Shown piece after piece: positions 20,701 through 32,324 of a stretch of 64,000 nt of DNA. Where the stretch lies: contig JASSKH010000005.1 of assembly GCA_031763025.1 (NCBI GenBank), positions 7,293,570 through 7,357,569 on the forward strand. Reading direction: 5' to 3'. Position numbers and translations under genes: made by a program. This stretch comes from Macrocystis pyrifera. Lineage: Eukaryota; Sar; Phaeophyceae; Laminariales; Laminariaceae. The number at the start of each line of letters is the position of its first letter. The first letter of the stretch is position 1. The notes beneath the pieces are model-generated. The model was not told the DNA's origin. It made no database searches and saw only the letters and a program-made list of their open reading frames with translations.

Positions 20701-21540
20701 TCAAGTTCTTCCACAAGATGTATGCAGGGTGGGAACTGCCCACCTCACACTGCATGCCTGTTGCTGTGGGAAAGGGGATTGATCGCGCGCACGGTGCCCC
20801 GCAGAAATCCGCGCAGGTTAGGTTGCCACTAACCTCGGCCATTTTAGCCCACGGTAGGCAAGTAGTCACAAGCATGGTAGACGGAGGGAATATCATGCGG
20901 TTGGGTCTCGCTTTATCGTATTTCCTGGTATATCACGCGTCGGAGTTGTGAGATTACGTGAACGGAAAAGTGCGCCCCGAGTTTGTCTGACGTGAAACTG
21001 CCTTACCTTCTTTCGAGGGGGAGTACAGGTCTCGAAAAAGAACAGATCGATCGCGGACTTGGTACAGGTGCGGTTCGTGGTGTCGACGACCGACCAGAGG
21101 AGGGCGGGGTGCACGATCACTGGGACGCGGGTAGCAAAAGCGGGCGACACTGGGAGGGGTCTGGTGGGTGCTTTCGAGGTGCTGCTGGACCTCCTCGCCG
21201 TTCATCCGCGGCTTCCGGGAGGATCACCCTTGGCGGTTGGGTGTACGCCACATGGGTGGAAACCTTTCGCGCGGACGGAAGCCGCAGCAGCGTTGAGACT
21301 CATGATCGGGAGTAGCGGTAGAGACCCGGCACAGCACGCGTTGCACTCCGGGAGAATCGAGGGTGCAGCCCAGCTGGCTGCGCACAGGGTGTCAGAGCTG
21401 CAAATCCAGCGCGCAGGTAGACCGAAGCCGCGAGCGTTCATGACGTACGTGCGGGCAGCGGGGGAGAGGCAGAATCCATCTTCGTCGCACTCGCGAGATC
21501 GGGGTAGAATGGATAACGGGCTAGCGTACAAGTAGCACGG
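17735..21540 (+). mobile_element. DIRS-like tyrosine-recombinase retrotransposon, fossil
   Basis: Parts in order: a basic Arg/Ser-rich region (about 17.7-18.4 kb), and a reverse transcriptase (about 18.6-19.25 kb) with RIINDFSFE, SKADVSDAFRNVG, FGWSGSPGFWGKM and the YVDD box. Then an RNase H tail (to about 20.2 kb) ending in GVQNALADGISRWP, and a tyrosine recombinase (about 20.4-21.5 kb). The recombinase shows the helical core-binding part TVREYLAAIKFFHKMYAG and a C-terminal part with the H-x-x-R motif in ALHSGRIEGAAQLA followed by TYVRA. RT plus a tyrosine recombinase, with no DDE integrase, defines the DIRS order. It is broken in many places and therefore old. I could not find its split direct or inverted terminal repeats, so both outer limits are uncertain. 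Confidence 0.75.
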
Positions 21541-22060
21541 GACGTACGATTATTGGTCAGGCTGGCCTTATGGTGTGAGATGTTACATAGTCCCGCAGCG
21601 GAGGGCGCGGGCCATAAGCTGCGGGTTCGCCGGTCTCATTGATTTTCGTGGGGTTTCGTAGTGGGTAAAATTAACGGTAAAATTAGCGGGGACCCCACGA
21701 CGGGTCCAGGTGTTTGGTGGCGGGTTGTCACATCACTGGCAGGCCTTTTCGGCATGGCGACGAACGTGCCTTGCCTGCAATAGGAAAACTAATACGATAA
21801 TTCTTGAGCAATAACAAAATCAAGATTCGTGACATTTGTCGTGTCTCAAAATACGCCTGATCAAGGCACGACGCAACCCACGCGCACCAACTGTATCCAA
21901 AGGCCGGTATAGGGGCATATGGCGGTCTCTGCTTCGTACTCCGCTTGTAGACAACAGGCGGCTACCCAAAGACACCGCTGGGCGTGGGCTAGCGAGAGCA
22001 GGGTGTGGCCTCAAAATTTCGAGGAGGAGGAGCCACAGCTCGAGAGAAAAAAGCGAAAAT
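21541..22060. other. no recognisable gene
   Basis: Possibly the 3' flank of the DIRS-like fossil. No repeat or frame can be supported. Confidence 0.3.
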
Positions 22061-22064
22061 GATC

Positions 22065-22260
22065 TGAGAAGGTCACAGGCCAGGCCGGGGAGACGGCCTA
22101 CGAGATGGAATCTCGTGGACCGGGCTTGGCCAACGGTCGGTGAGATTGGAATATCGCAGGCTGGGCCTGGCTTCGGTCTGTGATTCGAATATATCACGGG
22201 CCGGGCCAGGCGAGGTCGGCCCGACCCGGCCTGACCGTGCCCCACTTGCGAGAGTTGGCT
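22065..22260 (+). repeat. GGGCC-rich degenerate repeat block
   Basis: Short units such as GAATATCACGGGCCGGGCCAGG recur three times with decay, next to complementary GGCCCGACCCGGCC. The style resembles the GGGTC units of the hAT-like element at 50234-51093, but the sequence is different and no terminal repeats are seen. Confidence 0.4.
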
Positions 22261-22417
22261 TTTTGAAATATCGGAGATTTTACAATTTGAAAATATTACG
22301 AAACGTGACGTTGTTCAGTTTTTGTCGTTAAAACTGAAAGGTCACGGATCGTGATCTTCAGTAATGCCAAAAGGTCACAAATCGTGTTTTTTTTTTTGTT
22401 CGTTAGGAACGGCTCCT

Positions 22418-22512
22418 AGAGAGAGAGCATAGCAGTCTGAGCACCAACATTGTCGAGCTGGCGAACGAGGGCCACGGTAAGCACCGGGCTTCACGCGAGG
22501 CGCGCGAAGGCG
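22418..22512 (+). repeat. duplicated exon-like segment, copy 2
   Basis: Near-identical to 14111-14212, again with the frame REHSSLSTNIVELANEGHGK, here preceded by TTGTTCGTTAG. The same frame stays open to about 22600. A GTAAGC follows the GGCCAC codons, so the shared part could be a short exon. Confidence 0.5.
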
Positions 22513-22599
22513 CTCATTGGGGCAGAGAGGCCGGAAAGCGTTACCCGGACCGAATCGATGGCAAGGTGGTCGCGACAGGGGTGGGCAGCGTACGAGGCT

Positions 22600-23109
22600 A
22601 AGAGAAGCTCTTTCTGCTGTTCAATTTGTTTTGACCGGCGCAAGGTGTTCCAACTATTTAATAGGCGGGAAATAATTACATCAGAGGGGACGGGGATGGT
22701 TTCTACTTTTTCAAATTTTCGTTTTCCTTCAATTTTTATCGTTTTGCGGTACGCTACCGTGCTGTGCTTTCTCTTTGGTACATATCAGAATAAGAAAATA
22801 AGTATGTACGTTCATTACATGCGGCGTCCGGGTTGTTTTCGTGGATGGAGAATGGAGCTCTTCGCATTCGCAAGTCGCCTGTTTGCACCTACTAATTGTT
22901 TAGATCATTACCGGTTCCGTTCCCTTCTGCCTCGTGAGCGAGCATAGCGGGCGGAACCGCCCGGTGCGCGAAACGCATTGTATTACTTACAAAATTTGAA
23001 AAAATAAACAACAGCTGAGAGATCGAAAATTTCGTCGAAACTCATCTTTGCAAGCTGTGTCCTCGATCGCGCATACTGCGGTTTTGGCATGGCCTAAGGC
23101 CAGCTCATA
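22600..23109. other. A/T-rich spacer, no gene seen
   Basis: No family is recognised. Near 22985-23060 is a decayed sequence, CAACAGCTGAGAGATCG...ACTCATCTTTGCAAGCTG, that resembles the R1 hairpin repeat. Confidence 0.3.
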
Positions 23110-23586
23110 TGCCGTCGGATTTGCAGTCAGTTAAAGAAAAACTTTCAGTACGTTCGCATGAGCTTTTGCCGTAGAAATCATGGAATTTGCTGTTTCTCGC
23201 ATCAGATTGTGTCGGATCTCTCCAAGGTCTAACTGGGGGTCTGTTCCGCTTCTCCAGGAACCCAGATACAGGAAATTTCCGTTCGCACTGTTTTATTCAA
23301 ATGGGTCAAACACGATCCGAACCCCGATCGCTTCGAAAAAAACGTGTGTTTGGATCCGATCCCCGATCGCAATCATATTCACCTCTCTTGGATCGACAGA
23401 GAGCCGACGGTGATTTCTTCAAACTGGGCCCCTCGAGAAGCGGGGAACGCCGCCAGAGACAGGTCTTGGAGAGAACTCCGACACATTCTGAGGCGAGAAA
23501 GGTCAATTTCCAACATTTTTCCGGGGCTGCAGCTCATGCGAACGTGCTGAAAGGGACCTTTTCAACTGACTGCGAATCCGACGGCA
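23110..23586. mobile_element. fold-back element with about 140-bp inverted repeats
   Basis: The left arm begins TGCCGTCGGATTTGCAGTCA and continues with similarity for about 140 bp (through TTCGCATGAGCT and GTGTCGGA-CTCTCCAAG) to the reverse complement of the right arm, which ends CTGACTGCGAATCCGACGGCA. TA lies immediately outside both ends (23108-23109 and 23587-23588). A TA duplication and long inverted arms suit a non-autonomous Tc1/mariner-like or fold-back element. There is no transposase. The middle holds CGATCCGAACCCCGATCG-type repeats. Confidence 0.7.
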
Positions 23587-23654
23587 TAAGAATTGGCCCA
23601 AAAGTGCAGGAAATACAGTCCGTATATGAGGAAGACATTAGTATATACACATGC

Positions 23655-23890
23655 AAGGGTTTCACATGGGTAGGGCCGGCGAGAAGTTGGAGTTCGCTTC
23701 GACATAGCGAACAAAAATTGAAATTGAAGGTAATGCCAAGGGTTTGGTATACACTAGTCTCACGTACATCATCAGACTTTGAGGTTCGTAATACGAAGGG
23801 AGGGGAAACACGTGACACACAACAAAGAAAGCAAGCAAACTTGAAAACACCGCTGTTGTAGAAGCGTCGTGGTCTAGTGACAGTCAAGTC
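23655..23890 (+). repeat. R6 dispersed repeat, copy 1
   Basis: About 235 bp are shared with 51915-52132. Common blocks include CACATGGGTAGGGC, TACATCATCAGACTT and CAACAAAGAAAGCAAGCAAA. The copies differ by many substitutions. The class is unknown. Confidence 0.55.
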
Positions 23891-24112
23891 AGCGTATAAC
23901 TGTAAAAAAAAATAGTGTAGAAACAAAGGAAGGAATACAAGAACCTGCATTGTTTCGAGGCGAAACGAAAGAGGAACTAACTGGCACTAAAATGGCCGTT
24001 GAACGGAATAGAAAATAATTTTGAAATGGAGTTATTGACGACTGGAAAAAGAAAGGCGCCGATGATGAGCCTTGGAAAGCCCCTCCGGACTGACTTCTAC
24101 GATACACGAACA

Positions 24113-24665
24113 ACTTACTCCCGGAGGAGCACACAAAGACACAGAAGGTCCTCCGCGTACATATATATCCGGGCAGTGTTTTTGTACCAAAAACCTGGGG
24201 CGTATCCGTCGCCCAGTTTCTGAAACCGCAGTATCACAAGCAGCCTCCCAACTCGGCGCGAGAGACGGGAGGTTTTGAAGAACTTAAGACAGACTCCCAA
24301 GTAAGACGGCACACCCCCAATTCCTTAAAAGACGCTGCCAGGGTAAAACGGCAACCCCAAATACCATAATCAATAATTGCCAACGTAAACCGGCAATTCG
24401 ATATTCCAGCATCGATCAGTACTTGCCGAGGTAAAACAGCCGTCAGGGGCTCGACGATCAACAACTCATCATCGCGAACACCCCCCTCGAAAACCATCGT
24501 GCCAACACGCAATCCGTAAAATAGGTAACTTGAAAAAAAAAAAATCCATCATCAATGATAGCCAAGGTAGAAGGACAAATGCCTACCAGGTATATACCAA
24601 AAACATTGACCATGAGCCATCCTCTCTTATTCTCTGGATTCGAGCCTCGCAGACCGACAGATATT
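24113..24665 (+). repeat. R5 dispersed repeat, copy 1
   Basis: About 550 bp are shared with 55560-56435. They run from CTTACTC and GCACACAAAGACA through CGTCGCCCAGTTTCTGAAACC, TTGCCAACGTAAACCGGCAA and CGACGATCAACAACTCATC to TCTGGATTCGAGCCTCGCAG. This copy is the uninterrupted one. The short CCAACGTAAACCGGCAA motif recurs in variant form several times within the unit. There is no convincing protein. Confidence 0.65.
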
Positions 24666-24869
24666 GTATTGTGTATTGAGAGGTTCCAAAAGAAAGCGAG
24701 GCAGGGCCTACTGGAAGGGGAAAAGGCAACGAAGGGAAGGGGACAGACAACAGAAGATTTCCTCAAATCTTCCTCTTTCTAAACAAACAAACATGTTTAA
24801 CTTGTAGTGAACACACGTGATTTGCCACAACAGTGGGGCTCGACGATCAACAACTCAACACTAAATAAC

Positions 24870-25544
24870 CCCCCCCCCGCTATTGGATATAATAGGTACA
24901 ACAAGGGATGGTATAGAGAGGGATAATGCAGGAGCTAGGAGAATAGAGGGATGGGAGCAATGGGTCAAGACCACAACAAGTAAAGTAATAGGGAAGAAGT
25001 TGATAGTAGGCAACATACCAGTAAAATGGTGGGATAGGGAAGTGAAACAGGCGAAAAGAGTAAGGAGACAGTCACACGCAAGATATGGATCGAGTAAAAC
25101 GGCGACAGGATGAGAGGAATATGCTACAGCTAGAAAGACAGCAAAAGGGATGGTAGAGAAAGAGTAGAAAGGGATATAGAAATACGTAGTAAATAAAACG
25201 AACGAAGACTTTGAGGGCGGGATGTCGCAGATGTGGGTAGGGATGCCGGGTAAACAAGCAGAAGAGGCAGACACGGGAATAGTTACCTTAAGAGCACAGA
25301 ACGGTTAGTAGTTCGAGGGGAAAAGGGAAGTACCAGTAGAGCATTGCCGTAAGTTAGGAAGACCCACAGCCAACGAATTGTTCGACGCAGAATTCGAGAA
25401 GGAAATCAACGCGTGGGCAGAGGCGAACGCAGATGCATCAGAAAAGGAAGACAGTGGTTCGGGAGGGTTACAGAGAGAGTTCACAAGGGAAGAAGTAAAG
25501 AAGTGTGTAGCTAAACTTAAGAATAGAAAGGCAGCAGAGGCAGA
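24870..25544 (+). mobile_element. LINE (non-LTR) fragment, linker and RT start
   Basis: An open block at 24883-25113 encodes VKWWDREVKQAKRVRRQSH, the basic linker found between the endonuclease and RT domains of non-LTR retrotransposons. After interrupted text, 25378-25544 encodes FTREEVKKCVAKLKNRKAA, the first RT motif region (family form: EEV..AI.KLKN.KAAG.DG). The frame is then cut off by the LTR starting at 25545, and the rest of RT is not found to its right. The 5' part (endonuclease) is also missing. It belongs to the same broad class as the 3' piece at 44.2-44.9 kb, but the two do not overlap, so relatedness is unproven. Confidence 0.65.
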
Positions 25545-25822
25545 TGTTATGATGCTGCCTTGTATGAGGCGGAAAGCCCGGTAATTACCTGGGTTCAGGT
25601 ACTGGGATCGTATTTGTAGTACTTAGGAGGCGTATCTTCGAGGGAAAACCAGGCGTTTTCCCAGCGAGGCACGAACTTGGGTCTCAGCCTCCGCGTGCAC
25701 GAAAGGATTAAAGCTGCTCTTCTTCTATCTCCAAGCAAACAACACACGTGAGTACCAACGACTACCGACTTAATAGGCAAACCTGCGCAGGGATACAAAG
25801 GGTCCCAACCTTGATCTTAACA
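25545..25822 (+). repeat. element A left LTR (probable)
   Basis: It starts TGTTATGATGCTGCC and ends CTTGATCTTAACA. It is followed by AGTGGCGTCGACGGCG, whose TGGCG is a plausible start of a primer-binding site. It interrupts the LINE fragment to its left. Confidence 0.6.
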
Positions 25823-27089
25823 AGTGGCGTCGACGGCGGGACATGGATCGTTGGCCGTGACTTCGAATCTCATGTCCACCACGAAATCGCTTTTAAAGAA
25901 AAGTGAATTCTTCATGTCAAGAATCTGAAAAAATGCTTCCGGATCCCCAAAAATTGGAACCGCATGTTGGTGGCACGTCGACCCGTGTATCCGGTCCGTT
26001 CCGGGGGGGAGAGTGTTATAAGGCTTTCATTTGGGTAGGTGATTGGTTAACCTTTTACCAATAGCGCAACGGACGAAGACCTCAACATATGGCGTCGTTG
26101 GCAGGACCAAATTTCTGCCCGTCCGCCGCCAGCATTGCCGGGAGAAAAAAGATTGACTTCACAAGATGCTCGTGTCCCAGGCTCGCTCAGTGCTCGGCGC
26201 CGACCTACCCCGATCTCGCCCCGCACGTTACCCCGTACTTCGGACCGACGCAGCGACTCAACCTCACTTGTTTCACCGGGGAACCCCCGGGCGTCTCCCC
26301 TGGCGTCGGGAGTCCGCGCCTTCAACGCCACTCCCCTCGGCCTGGGCACGAGAGCAGGCGCACCAAACGCCGCTCTCCCGAACCACGCACGGCGCAACAC
26401 CACGAGTGTCGCGCCTTCGCGTTTATTTTTTCAGCGAAGGTGTCCCCCTCCTTCACCCCCCGGCCATGCGGTGGGGGTCGGTTTGAAGTGCGGGAAGGCC
26501 AGCAACGAAACCCCTAGATCTCGGTTGAAGCCCGACTCGGCATTTCCTCGCAATAACGGTGGCCGCTCCACCCTTTTTCTATCAATGAGGTGTCGGCAAG
26601 ATTAGCTACCTCGTCCGCCTTCCCCACCAGGTCTACAGAAAGGACGCCCTCTCCGGTGGGCACTTTGTTGCCCCCCACCCGAGCACCGTTCTTGAAGTCG
26701 TCTACAGGGTCTGCAGGCCCTCTCTCGTCTTCGCGCACGCCACTCCACGTGCGCAGCGCTACTTCGACTCCAGTGGAACAGGGGAAACCTGACACTGCCC
26801 GTCGAGCCAGTGGTGACTCCATGGCCTCCGGTCAGATAAACTGGACGGCATACCCGTTAAATAGGGAGAATCGCAGATCTTGTCTCTAGAAGAACGGGCT
26901 CAGAGCCTCCTGCCCCCTTTGGCCCAAGACAGAGACCATCGGGCGCAGTAAAAGAACTTTCTGGTATTTTTTTGCCTACGGGCAATGGTGACACAGAGCC
27001 AGTATACGTGGAACCGGACTCGTCTCGTGCACCAGGGGCTCAGTGTTCTCAGAGAAGCACACTCCCCCCCCCACACGCCGCTACTGCGG

Positions 27090-27615
27090 CCACCGACGAC
27101 TCGGCACCGTCGGTCTTTGACCCTACTCTCGCGTATTCAACGGAGCGGGTGGTACTGTTCTGGCAGCCTCCCCTCTTATTTTTCGCAGCGGTCCCCTTCG
27201 TCTTTTGTCATCGACGATGTGTCATTTTCCTGCGCGGAGCAGTAAATGAAGGCTGAAAAGGCTCGCCTTTTTCAGGACCACGGCACAGCGGAGCGAATTA
27301 TGGCCTTGCCAGACCCACGCGAGCACAAACACCTCGGTCGAGGCGTGCATAACTTCGACAGCGCTATCTGGGACCGTGTTCGGGAAGACGCCGTCTTTGA
27401 TGGTAATTTTACCAAATTCTCGCAGAACCCGGTCATGAAGCAGCACCTATTGAGCACTGGCACCAAAATTTGGGCTGAAGCCAGCCCTTTTGATGCCGTG
27501 TGGGGCATCGATCTCCGGGCAGACGAACCCGAAGCTCAAGACCCCTCTCGGTGGCGTGGGAAAAATTTGCTCGGTAAAGCTCTTTCCGCCGTTCGCGACA
27601 CCCTCAGCTCAAGTG
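27090..27615 (+). other. NADAR (YbiA-like) domain inside element A
   Basis: The text SSFVIDDVSFSCAEQ, MKAEKARLFQDHGTAERI, NFTKFSQNP, EASPFDAVWGI and RWRGKNLLGKALSAVRD follows the NADAR (DUF1768/YbiA) family from its second strand to its last helix. NADAR proteins are N-glycosidase-type enzymes: YbiA cleaves riboflavin-pathway intermediates, and other members act on ADP-ribosylated guanine or are linked to NAD/ADP-ribose metabolism. Its C-terminal half and the retroviral-type aspartic protease lie in one reading frame (27.25-28.09 kb), so it is part of the element and not a neighbour gene. It sits between gag and protease. The element is a broken fossil, so present activity is not claimed. A role against host ADP-ribose signalling or nucleic-acid ADP-ribosylation is inference. 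Confidence 0.85.
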
Positions 27616-30600
27616 AGGCCGGGTTGGCACACCCCGCCTCCTCTCATCAATTTTGCACCCCAACCAGGACTGACAGAATTCATGAGATTGCACCAGCGCC
27701 GCCCCGCCCTTTGGCCGTGGCCCGCGTTTGCCCAGGCCCTCCTTTGGATTTTTCGACCTATTTTTCTGACGCGCCGGCTGATCACAGCCCCGAGGATTTG
27801 GCTGTCGCACCTAGTGTCGACTCCTCCCTCGCGCTGCCAGAACACGGCCCCTGCCTCGTCGGGGGCACCATTATCCTCGATGACGCCTCTTTTACAACCA
27901 AAATCGCGGTTCACAGCGGAATTGGCGTTCTTGCACCTTTTGGTTGCGTGGCGCTTCTTGACACTGGCTCCCCACAGACTTTCATCCGACGAGATGTTTT
28001 GGATCGCATGCACTCGATTGGTGCGGCATCCCTCGCGTGCGAGCAGAAAGGCGCCCCTCGTTCTTGGGAGGTTTTGGCGAATCGGCCCCTCTGAAGACTT
28101 CGACGAGTGTGCGCCTGAGAGTCCATTTTTTTCGAGAAAATGAGCCTACCTGCTCCCTCGCAGTTTGGGCCTGCGAGGTTCCCCCCTCGGTGATGCAGCA
28201 TGCTGTATTATTGGGACGTGACAGCTGGGTGCGTTTTAATAGTCGCTCCTACCGCTCTCTGCCACCTCGGCCGTCTGATCAGCGCGTTTTCGGTGGGCTG
28301 GAGTTAGTTCACTACGCCCCGACCGGCATGTCCGTGTACGCCATCGACCCCGCCGCTTCGGGTGGAGGCCTCCATCTACGCTACGAGGGCGCGGCAGGCC
28401 TCACTCTGTCCGACGATCCTCAACTGCCTGTTGTTAACGTGGTTCGAAGCGATGGCTCCCCGGCCCTCACTGGACACTACTTGGTCGACATGATGCCCCA
28501 GCCCGACCTACCCTCGGTCGAGGAGCACTTCGTCTCCTCCGGACGACAGGTTCTTCCCCTCGTTGGAGTGGCGGCGCTCGAGCCGGGGGATATCCTCGGC
28601 GTTGCCCACGCCCCACTGCTGAGCGTCCCGCTGGGCGTTTTGCAGCGGGACAACCGAGCCCCCAGCCCTCCCTCCGGACTAGCTGAGGTGTGTCCGGTCT
28701 CAGCAGTCACTGCTCCCCCCCTCGCAGCTCCAGCCTCGCCCTCGCCTGCACTGCTTGAGCGTTTGACCTCAGAACAGCGCGCTTCGTTCCTGCGCGTCTG
28801 GGCACGCTTGCCGTCACATCTGCGGGAGGGGGCTTTTGACCTCCACGGCACAGGCTGAACCCCTGGGATCATCGAACAGCTCGGGGACATTCTCTGCGAA
28901 TTTCCTGACGTTTTCTCGAAGTCCAAGTCTGATTTTGGTTCCTGTTCGTTGATGCCTTTCGTGATCTCGGTCCCGGAAGGAAGCGCTCCTGTCACGTCCA
29001 GGCCGCACCGTATCAACCCCATCCTGGCCAAGGAAGTGGAGGCCACCTTGGATCAGTACCTAGCGGCAGGTCTGATCCAGCACTCGACTTCTCTGTACTC
29101 AAGCCCGCTGGTGGTCACCTCCAAGAAGTCTGGAGACGTTCGGATCACCGTGAACCACAAAAAACTCAACCAGATCAGCAACCTCAGTCAGCTGCCTATT
29201 CCTCGCGTGGACCAAGTCCTCGACTCCCTGGGGAAGGGACCGGTGTTTTCCCTCTTCGATTTGGTCTCCTCGTTCCACCAGATTACCGCGCACAAGAACA
29301 CCGTCCCTCTCACGGCGTTTTGCACTCCCACGGGCCTTTACGAGTGGCTCGTCATGCCCCAAGGCAGCAGTGCTTCGCCCGGCTAGTTCGTCAAAGTGAT
29401 TAACGAAGTCATTAAAGGCCTGGCACAAGTGGCGGCCTACCTTGATGATGTGATCGTTTTCGACTCTGACCCGACGACCCACGTCAGGACGATACGATCC
29501 CTCTTCGAACGCCTGCGTAAACACAACCTCAAGCTCTCCCCATCGAAGGCTCGCCTCGGCGCCACGTACGCAAATTTTCTGGGCCACTCCATTTCGCCCG
29601 CGGGTATAAGCCCTAATGCGGAAAAAGTTTCGTTTGAAAATGCCCATGCCCAAGAACCTCAAGCAGGTCCGCGCCTGATGGGCGGCGTAGGATATTAACG
29701 CAAATTCCTGCCCGACCTGTCTAAACGGATACGTCCTCTCACCGCCCTTCTCCGGAAGGGGGTCAAGTACGTCTTCACGCTGGCTATGGAAGGTATCGTC
29801 CGTCAGATCCTCGCCGAGCTCGCTGCCCCACCGATTTTGGTCTTCCCTGACTGGGACGCCGTAGCCGACGGCTCCCGCCCCTTCCACGTGTACTGCGACG
29901 CCTGCATCGACGGTTTTGGTGCCGCGCTCGAACAAGAACAACCGGACGGCCCGGTACGGCCCATTGCTTATATCAGCCGCGCTACCCTCGATTCCGAGAG
30001 GCACTAGACACCGTTGGACCTGCAAGCTGGCAGCATTGTCTGGGCCATCAAGCGACTCTGAGGTTACCTGTGGGGTACGAAGTTTCGAATATTTTCAGAC
30101 CACAAAGCACTTGAGAGCATCGGCATAGTAGGGGACCACAACGCCCGAGTCTAGCGGTGGCTCGAGTTCCTCACCGCGTTCGACTGCACCCTCGAGTACC
30201 GCAAGGGCAGCGCCAACGGAAATGCTGACTTTCTCTCTCGCTTGCCGGAGCCCGCCACAAAACACGACCGCAGTGGGTCTAGCTGCCTCAACCCCGTCGA
30301 GGACGGTGGTATCTTCCTCATCCGAGCCTGCGGGCTTCGCACTCGCTCTTCGCCGACCCCTGGTGTCGGTTTGGGTGGGCTGGTGTCCCGCAGTGAAAGT
30401 GCCGTCTTGGGTGGGCTACCTTTCACCTCTTCGGATTTTCGCGATTTTCGCACACACGGGCCACGTATGAGGATTGACGACCTCTCTGCTCCTTCGGGGA
30501 GATTCGTCGCTCGTGTAGCTGCTTCCGTCGCCACCGTCGACCGCCGTCCTGGCTTGAGGGCTTTTTCACCCCCCGCCAACTCCGCTTTCGCTTCGGTTTT

Positions 30601-32324
30601 TGTCGTTCCCTCCGGGGACGACCAGGGCTCTGCAGAAGCTCCCGCTGCAGTGATGATTGTCGCCCAGCGCGCTCCTCTCCCGACGAGCACTTTACAGGGC
30701 GAAGATTCCACCGTGAGCACTGCTCCGGCCGCGTCTTCCCTTTCGGGCCAGGGCTCTGCAGAAGCCCCCGCTGCAGCGACGATTGTCGCCCAGCTCGCTC
30801 CTCCCCCGACGAGCACTTTACAGGGAGAAGATTTCGCTGTGATCACTGATCCGGCCGCGTCTGCCCCATCGCCGCCTGGCAACCCGGCGCCTCTGAACGT
30901 TTTGCCGTCTTCAGGCCGCATCTCAACTCGGACGCGCCGAAGAACAGCCGCCGCCGCTGGCACCGTGCCGCCTGCTGTTGATTTTGGCTTCGGGCCCGGT
31001 GGGGCCCCTAGACCACCAGCCCGGCGTGCTATCCCCGCCGCGAGCCCCACGGCCACGACCGCCCGCACTCGTCGTTTGGCCCCGATTCCTACCGCCTCGT
31101 CCGTCCCGACGGTACCCATCTAGTCCGGCCGCGACCGCGCCAAGCCCGTGGGAACTCCTCCTTTACGGCTTCCGCCGCCAACTGACGCACCTCCCGTCAC
31201 CTCGACCGACTTGGACGCCCTCGGCGCAGCTGCCGAATTTCAGTTCGGTGATTCCGCAGCGCGCTATTCGCACGCCGACTGAGCTCGGGAACAACAGTCT
31301 GAGCCCGCGTGCAACGCCGCCATGCGCTACATAGCCCTTGGCCGGCCGGAAGTTTTGCCAGACGACTTTTTGTCGGGTTTCCCTTCCCACCAGCGCCCTT
31401 CCTTTTCGGAGGTTCAGGAGCTGGTCAACAAAGGCCGCTTGCACTCCACCGACGCGGGCATCGTTCTACTTGTCCGACAACGGTCCCCCCCCCCCCCCTG
31501 CGTCGGATACGCAGCGCCCGGTGGGTCGTACGGCCTGTTTATTGGACGACGAGCCTATTCGCATTTATGTGCCGCTGCTCATGCGCCCCTGGGTCATGCA
31601 TGCTTGCCATTCCACGGCTTCCTGCCACCTAGGAACCGCGCGCACCCTACGTATGCTCGAACGTTTCTACTGGTGGATCGGTATGAGCATCTGCACCCGG
31701 TGGTGGCTACGCAACTGCTTAAAGTGCCAAGCGCGGAAAACGTCGCGGCAGACGGTCCGGTGGCCCTCCATCACGTTGCCCCTGCCAGAAAGGCCCGGCA
31801 TCGCCGTCAGCATAAACTATTTCGGCCCTCTCCCGGTGACGCCTCGAGGTAATACCTACATCTTGCTTTTCACTGATCGTTTCAGCCGCCGAGCCGACAT
31901 GTACGCCGTCACCGCTACAGAGTTCACCGCTGAGGGCACGGCCAACATTCTCATCAACCGGTATATCCCTCTTTGGGGGTGCCCGCGCAGCATCCTCTCG
32001 GACAACGGCCTCCAGTTCTGCTCCAAGCTTTCGCACGCCGTATATCAGCTTCTCGGGGTTCGAACAATTGCCACCAGCTCCTGGCACCCAAACGGCAACG
32101 GTGGGGTGGAACTTGTAAACCACACGATGGCCCAGATGCTGGCAATGGTCGTCAACGAGCTCCAAAACAACTGGGATGAACAGCTCCCATACGTCGAATT
32201 TGCGTACAACAATTCCGTCAGTGCCACCACGGGTTTGGCTCCCAACGAGGTACATATGGGTCGGCTGCCACGCCTCTCTCTCACGATTTTCGAGCGTGCT
32301 GGAGTCGCCGGCCACCAGAGCTTG

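Noticed and set aside
29099-30025. 308-codon minus-strand open frame
   Set aside because: It is antisense to the RT and RNase H of element A and has no family of its own.
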